This document shows, in pieces, positions 60,082 through 64,000 of a DNA stretch of 64,000 nt. Each line of letters opens with the position of its first letter. Within the stretch, counting starts at the first letter, position 1. Position numbers and translations under genes: made by a program. Source of the stretch: CALSMU01 sp965230225 (GTDB lineage: Bacteria; Bacteroidota; Bacteroidia; Flavobacteriales_D; Parvicellaceae); the NCBI GenBank assembly GCA_965230225.1, contig CBDDKM010000002.1, forward strand, positions 620,001-684,000, given 5' to 3'. The notes beneath the pieces were generated by a model. That model was not told the origin of the DNA, ran no database searches, and was given only the letters and a program-made list of their open reading frames with translations.

Positions 60082-61031
60082 TCAGGTTCTGTGTTGGGTA
60101 GCACTGCGTGTTTCATGAGTTCTTGTTTGATGGCTGTAAGAGGATAATATTCGTATAAAATGGTAACTCTGGAGTTGTTTTGTTTGAAAGAGTATTCTCG
60201 GTAGTTTATGTTGCCGTCGGGGTGATAATAAAAGTCTTCCTGTACTTCACCTACTGCTTCGGATTTAAGATCCTTTTTAACTAAGAAGTCGCCGGAGAAA
60301 TGTAAAGCTATAGTATCCATTGTTTCTTTTTGGTCTTGCTGGTAGTGAGTTACGGTTACGTATTGTTTAGCAGTTCCTTTTTGATGGAACCGTACTTTTT
60401 TAATTAGGCTGGTATCAGTGTTATAAAGTTTTCGAGTTAATTGGAAGCCCTGGTCAAAATACTTCCAATTTTCTGTTTCGTGTTGCAAATGGTTGAGAGA
60501 ATTGAAATAGTCGAAGTAATAAAGATTAGTATCGCCACTGTAAGAAGTTATGTTACCCCACAGATCTGTTTGTTGTTCGAAAACGGTGTCGTTATTCGAA
60601 ACATAGTAAATGGCCTTTAGTAAGGTTAAAGAATCTATTTCATTTGGGTAAATTATTCCTGCTCCGTTATACTCTTTCATGCTATAGTGGCTTACAGAAT
60701 TCTCATCTTGATAGGTATCGGTATAATGGTTTTTTGGAGATAAAATGATGGCGTGAATACCATTGTTTTGAGCTTTTAGCTTTAACCTGCTTATTAACAC
60801 GTCATCACTTTCAGTTTCATAACAAGATGCTGAGATGTACTTTACATGTATGTAGGGCTTGTTGGGCTGCTTTTGCCCGTGGAATATTAAAAGTGGATCT
60901 CTTGTTGTAGGTGGGCTATTGTAAAAGGAAATAGGAGTTTGTATATGTTCATAGCTGGTATAGGTAGCATAACAGCCTTGCAAGGCCAATAGTGAAATGG
61001 CCCATAAAATAGAGGTAATAATTTTTTTCAT
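60078..61031 (-). CDS. Lipoprotein of unknown function, 317 aa
   Basis: Lipoprotein signal LLALQGC with Cys21 (MKKIITSILWAISLLALQGC). The body contains a region IHVKYISASCYETESDDVLISRLKLKAQNNGIHAIIL that may be a nucleotide-binding-like sheet, then many short strands and a Tyr-rich C-terminal half (VTHYQQDQKETMDTIALHFSGDFLVKKDL). No family recognised. Ends 4 bases into the gpsA stop on the opposite strand. Confidence 0.75.
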   Translation of the reverse strand: MKKIITSILWAISLLALQGCYATYTSYEHIQTPISFYNSPPTTRDPLLIFHGQKQPNKPYIHVKYISASCYETESDDVLISRLKLKAQNNGIHAIILSPKNHYTDTYQDENSVSHYSMKEYNGAGIIYPNEIDSLTLLKAIYYVSNNDTVFEQQTDLWGNITSYSGDTNLYYFDYFNSLNHLQHETENWKYFDQGFQLTRKLYNTDTSLIKKVRFHQKGTAKQYVTVTHYQQDQKETMDTIALHFSGDFLVKKDLKSEAVGEVQEDFYYHPDGNINYREYSFKQNNSRVTILYEYYPLTAIKQELMKHAVLPNTEPD

Positions 61032-61165
61032 GGCAGTATGGAAAGCACAAGAAGTGTACCATAGGTAGAGAAATTGTTAATAACTGTTGGATATATTATG
61101 GAACCTAACTCAATACTCCTCGTAGCTATACTGTTCCCTCTTTTTCGTTAACCAAATTATTTGTT

Positions 61166-61393
61166 ATGGATATCTTGTTATATCTATCCCTGTATGTTGT
61201 TGTGCATTTATTGGCTACGTTAGTAAGGGCGTACTTTAGAGTTCTTAAATATAAAAGTCACTATATGGAGTATAATAGAATGAAAGGTGCTTATGTGAGA
61301 GGAGTAAAAAGAAGAGTACTTAGATGGAGGACATTTCTTTTGTCGGTTCCGACTTTTTGTTTTTTGATTGTTGTTGGAAATATGCTCTTTTAG
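61166..61393 (+). CDS. Small membrane protein, 75 aa
   Basis: Two hydrophobic helices (DILLYLSLYVVVHLLATLV and the C-terminal FLLSVPTFCFLIVVGNMLF) around a basic, Tyr- and Arg-rich middle (RVLKYKSHYMEYNRMKGAYVRGVKRRVLRW). No family recognised. It stands alone between the gpsA-side genes and the methyltransferase. Weak evidence that it is a real gene. Confidence 0.5.
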   Translation: MDILLYLSLYVVVHLLATLVRAYFRVLKYKSHYMEYNRMKGAYVRGVKRRVLRWRTFLLSVPTFCFLIVVGNMLF

Positions 61394-61538
61394 TTAAAAA
61401 ACTAACAACAAAGCTTGTAAATGGGCTAAAGTGCTGGGTGACAAAGGATTACGTGTTGTTTTAGGTGGCTTTAGGAAATGCTGCTTTAAGCTATTTTTGG
61501 AAATAATTGACCCAATAATACCTAAACAACCCCAAAAA

Positions 61539-61554
61539 CCTCTTAGAGGGCTTT
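61539..61554 (-). terminator. Short terminator hairpin after the methyltransferase gene
   Basis: CCTCTTAGAGG is a perfect palindrome 7 bases after the stop at 61557 on the minus strand, followed there by TTTTTGGGG. Short stem, so weak. Confidence 0.4.
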
Positions 61555-61556
61555 AT

Positions 61557-62462
61557 TTAGCCTTTTTTGTTCTTTATAACGTAGATTTGGCTGGAGTATT
61601 GGTTGTTTTTGTTGTTTGCAGCTAAATTTGACTTCCATCCGTTGTAAAATCCAGACATGATATTTCCTCCTTTGTATTTTTCAGAAATCATACTGATGTA
61701 GTACGAGTCAAATTTCATAGGAAGAACTTCGACTACTTCCATTCCAATTTTATTAAAAAGTGCTTGCATATCTTTTGGGGTAAAATGATACAAATGAATA
61801 GGAAGATCATAGGCAGCCCAATGTTCTTTATAATGCGCAGCATCCTTACTTGAGCAATTAGGAACAGCAACTAATATTGTTCCATCAGGTTTAAGTATTT
61901 TTTGAAACTGAGCAATATCTTCATTTAAATTATAAACGTGTTCTAGTACATGCCACATGCTTATTATATCAAATGAGTTTTCATTTAATTGATACAATTC
62001 TTCTAATGGCAATGCGTCGACATCGTTTTTCGATTTTGCAATTTTTCTGGCGTCTTCATCTGGTTCAAGTCCTGTTGTGTTCCAACCTTGTTGTTTGCAA
62101 TATCCAAGAAAATCTCCGGTGGCGCATCCAATATCTAGAATAGATTTTCCTCTAGAATGTTTTTTGGCCAGGGCTTCTTTTTGCTTAATTGCCCTATTAC
62201 GAACTACATGATAAATTTTATTTATGACCCCTTTTTTTGTGTCGGAATGTGAGATGTAATTTTCGGATTTGTAGTATAAACCGATGGTCTCTAATGTTGG
62301 GATTGGAGTAGTAAATTTAAAGTTACAATCGCTACATTGAACGATGGTAAATTGATCGTGACTCACATTATGATCTTCAGCACTAATGAATTTTTTGTGG
62401 TTTTCAGATCCACAAATCGGGCATTTTTTTATGTCTACTAATTGATGTTCCACGTGAAACAA
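61557..62462 (-). CDS. SAM-dependent methyltransferase with N-terminal zinc ribbon
   Basis: 301 residues. An N-terminal four-cysteine zinc ribbon (CPICGSENHKKF, then CSDCNFKF) precedes a class I methyltransferase core with motif I in ILDIGCATGDFLGYCKQQGWNTTGLEPD, then DIISMWHVLEHV and ILVAVPNCSS. This organisation is common near cell-surface polysaccharide genes. There is no ATG at the start: the only upstream starts are TTG at 62462 and GTG at 62453, and both lie inside the parS-like palindrome. The first residues, FHVEHQ, are encoded by that site. Confidence 0.83.
   Translation of the reverse strand: MFHVEHQLVDIKKCPICGSENHKKFISAEDHNVSHDQFTIVQCSDCNFKFTTPIPTLETIGLYYKSENYISHSDTKKGVINKIYHVVRNRAIKQKEALAKKHSRGKSILDIGCATGDFLGYCKQQGWNTTGLEPDEDARKIAKSKNDVDALPLEELYQLNENSFDIISMWHVLEHVYNLNEDIAQFQKILKPDGTILVAVPNCSSKDAAHYKEHWAAYDLPIHLYHFTPKDMQALFNKIGMEVVEVLPMKFDSYYISMISEKYKGGNIMSGFYNGWKSNLAANNKNNQYSSQIYVIKNKKG
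62446..62461. promoter_or_regulatory. parS-like centromere site 1
   Basis: TGTTCCACGTGAAACA differs from the parS consensus TGTTTCACGTGAAACA at one base and matches the form used in Bacillus. It coincides with the first codons of the methyltransferase gene. Confidence 0.85.
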
Positions 62463-62491
62463 TTTATTAATTATGTATTATTTTCGAGGTA

Positions 62492-62507
62492 TGTTCCACG
62501 TGGAACA
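62492..62507. promoter_or_regulatory. parS-like centromere site 2
   Basis: TGTTCCACGTGGAACA, a perfect 16-bp palindrome of the parS type (two symmetric changes from the usual consensus). It lies 46 bp from the first site and 8 bases from the mnmG stop, in the short gap between methyltransferase and mnmG. Confidence 0.85.
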
Positions 62508-62515
62508 ATACCAAT

Positions 62516-64000
62516 TTATCTTCCTAAAAAGATCATCAAAACAGAAACATCAGATGGTTTTATTCCACTAATTCTTGATGCCTGTCCCAATGTTTCAGGT
62601 CTAATGTTATTTAACTTTTCTTTCGATTCATTCGATAAAGAAGAGAACTGAAAGTAGTCTATGTCTTCCGGAATTTTTACATATTCCAGCCTGGATAATT
62701 TATCTGCAACTTCTTGTTCGCGGTCTAAGTACCCTCTGTATTTAATCAGAATTTCGGCTTGCTCTTCTATTTCTCTTAAGTCGCCTTTTACTTGTTCCAG
62801 GTATCCAACTAGTTTTTCGCTGGCGTTTTTCATGTCTTCCAAACCAATGTTTGGTCTGGCCAAAACACCATCCATTTTTACTTTTTGTTTGATAGGAGAA
62901 GAGTTCTTATCTGCCAAAATTGGGTTCATAAATTTAGGGTCAACAGAAGTCTTTTTTATGAAGTTGATGAGTTCATCTGTATTCCTTTTTTTGTTCTCTA
63001 CCAGCGTCATTCTTTCTTCAGAAGCTAGTCCGATTTTGTACGATTTTTCCGTCAGTCTTAAATCCGCATTATCCTGTCTGAGTAGAATTCTATACTCTGC
63101 TCTGGAGGTAAACATTCGATAAGGTTCTTCAGTTCCTTTGGTAATTAAATCGTCTATTAATACTCCAATGTAAGCTTCACTTCTTGATAGAGTAAACTCT
63201 CCTTCTCCTTTAATTTTTAGAGCAGCATTTATACCTGCCATCATTCCTTGACTTGCCGCTTCTTCGTATCCGGTAGTTCCATTTATTTGTCCACTAAAAT
63301 ACAATCCGGAAACTAGTTTGGTTTCGAGAGTGTGCTTTAATTGTGTTGGTGGAAAATAATCATACTCGATAGCATATCCTGGTCTGAACATTTTTACATT
63401 TTCAAATCCAGGAGTAAGTTTTAAGGCTGCCAATTGAACTTCCTCTGGTAAGCTCGTGCTAAATCCATTGATGTAATATTCGATGGTATTCCACCCTTCA
63501 GGTTCGGCAAATATTTGATGTCTTTCTCTATGAGCAAATCGATTTATTTTGTCCTCTATAGAAGGGCAATATCTTGGTCCTACACTTTTAATTGCTCCGT
63601 TAAACATTGGAGATCTATCAAAGCCGGTTCGAAGCATTTCGTGAACAGCCGAATTGGTGTAGGTAATGAAACAACTTTTTTGGTTAGTCAGAAAATTAGT
63701 TTCTGGAGAGTAAGAAAATTTCTTTGGATTTTCATCTCCCGGTTGCTCTTCCATTTTTGAAAAATCAATGGTTCTTCCATCGACCCTTGGAGGGGTTCCG
63801 GTTTTCATTCTACCAGCTTCAAACCCTAATTTTTCCAAATCTTCAGTAATTCCTATGGATGCTTTTTCACCCATTCTTCCACCTCCAAACTGTTTCTCTC
63901 CCAGGTGAATGGTTCCATTCAAAAAAGTTCCACTGCTTAGAATTACAGCTTTGGTTCTTACTTCTAATCCAATGGAGGTTTTTACTCCGGTAATCTGACC
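62516..64000 (-). CDS. mnmG: tRNA uridine-5-carboxymethylaminomethyl modification enzyme MnmG (5' end outside window)
   Basis: 495 residues are visible and the frame stays open to base 64000, so the start lies beyond the window; the usual length is about 620. Before the first start-like codon the frame reads SIGLEVRTKAVILSSGTFLNGTIHLGEKQFGGGRMGEKAS, the MnmG signature of the FAD-binding half, then PRYCPSIEDKINRF, GYEEAASQGMMAGINAALK and the helical C-terminal domain. With MnmE it makes the cmnm5 modification at U34 of several tRNAs. Often near the replication origin, here beside two parS sites. Confidence 0.95.
   Translation of the reverse strand, partial: GQITGVKTSIGLEVRTKAVILSSGTFLNGTIHLGEKQFGGGRMGEKASIGITEDLEKLGFEAGRMKTGTPPRVDGRTIDFSKMEEQPGDENPKKFSYSPETNFLTNQKSCFITYTNSAVHEMLRTGFDRSPMFNGAIKSVGPRYCPSIEDKINRFAHRERHQIFAEPEGWNTIEYYINGFSTSLPEEVQLAALKLTPGFENVKMFRPGYAIEYDYFPPTQLKHTLETKLVSGLYFSGQINGTTGYEEAASQGMMAGINAALKIKGEGEFTLSRSEAYIGVLIDDLITKGTEEPYRMFTSRAEYRILLRQDNADLRLTEKSYKIGLASEERMTLVENKKRNTDELINFIKKTSVDPKFMNPILADKNSSPIKQKVKMDGVLARPNIGLEDMKNASEKLVGYLEQVKGDLREIEEQAEILIKYRGYLDREQEVADKLSRLEYVKIPEDIDYFQFSSLSNESKEKLNNIRPETLGQASRISGIKPSDVSVLMIFLGR

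Noticed and set aside
61431..61625. 64-residue plus-strand frame beyond the small membrane protein
   Set aside because: It overlaps the end of the methyltransferase gene on the other strand and the terminator region, and has no recognisable feature.
1..64000. CRISPR arrays, prophage, insertion sequences, tRNA or rRNA genes
   Set aside because: Reading through the intergenic regions I found no repeat-spacer pattern, transposase, integrase or tRNA cloverleaf.

Overview
The window reads as chromosomal DNA of a free-living, pigmented member of the Bacteroidota, most likely Flavobacteriales or a close relative. The signs are low GC, genes starting on ATG without Shine-Dalgarno motifs, promoter boxes of the Bacteroidota type (TAnnTTTG, in places with TTG about 18-20 nt upstream), TonB receptors with an N-terminal carboxypeptidase-regulatory-like domain, LytTR regulators, a PorT-like barrel protein and many small lipoproteins. 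I see no phage, insertion sequence, CRISPR array, rRNA or tRNA. The genus cannot be told from the sequence alone.

Layout. 1-9.2 kb: the end of a TerD-like protein, an LDH/MDH-family dehydrogenase, a run of small lipoproteins and secreted proteins, a nitrilase-family amidohydrolase, GNAT acetyltransferases, a serine beta-lactamase-like hydrolase and a PaiB-like protein. 9.2-10.8 kb: a hipBA toxin-antitoxin pair with two matching palindromes around its promoter. 10.8-23.6 kb: membrane and secreted proteins, an ArnT-like glycosyltransferase whose first membrane helix lies upstream of any normal start codon, galE, rpoN, asnS, a CDGSH protein, a MarR regulator and an ECF sigma factor. 23.7-30.5 kb: a TetR-TolC-adaptor-RND efflux operon. 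31.5-35.7 kb: an aromatic amino acid operon (pheA, aminotransferase, tyrA, DAHP synthase/chorismate mutase), with an Lrp-family gene divergent from it. 36.3-41.9 kb: a MORN protein, PAS histidine kinase, LytTR response regulator and secreted protein operon. 42.2-46.2 kb: rpiB, an M28 peptidase, idi, a cupin and a lipoprotein. 46.2-58.4 kb: two related TonB receptors flanking a carotenoid/photolyase operon (crtI, crtB, unknown, crtZ, crtYcd, photolyase, LytTR membrane regulator) and a CarH-type B12 photoreceptor. 58.4-64 kb: a lipoprotein, gpsA, a further lipoprotein, a methyltransferase, two parS-like centromere sites and mnmG running off the right edge.

Three regulatory systems stand out. 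(1) The aromatic operon is preceded by a 19-residue leader ORF carrying seven consecutive aromatic codons (Y F W F Y F F), then a perfect terminator hairpin. The end of the leader ORF repeats the 3' arm of the terminator, which gives a compact three-segment transcription attenuator. (2) A 32-bp inverted repeat (TGTTTAAC-N14-GTTAAACA type) occurs twice in front of crtI and once in front of the TonB receptor-carH operon, each time around or beside a TAnnTTTG box. This defines a probable light/B12-controlled regulon joining carotenoids, DNA photorepair and a TonB transporter. (3) Two parS-type sites 46 bp apart sit beside mnmG, and the start codon of the neighbouring methyltransferase lies inside one of them, which suggests the window is near the replication origin.
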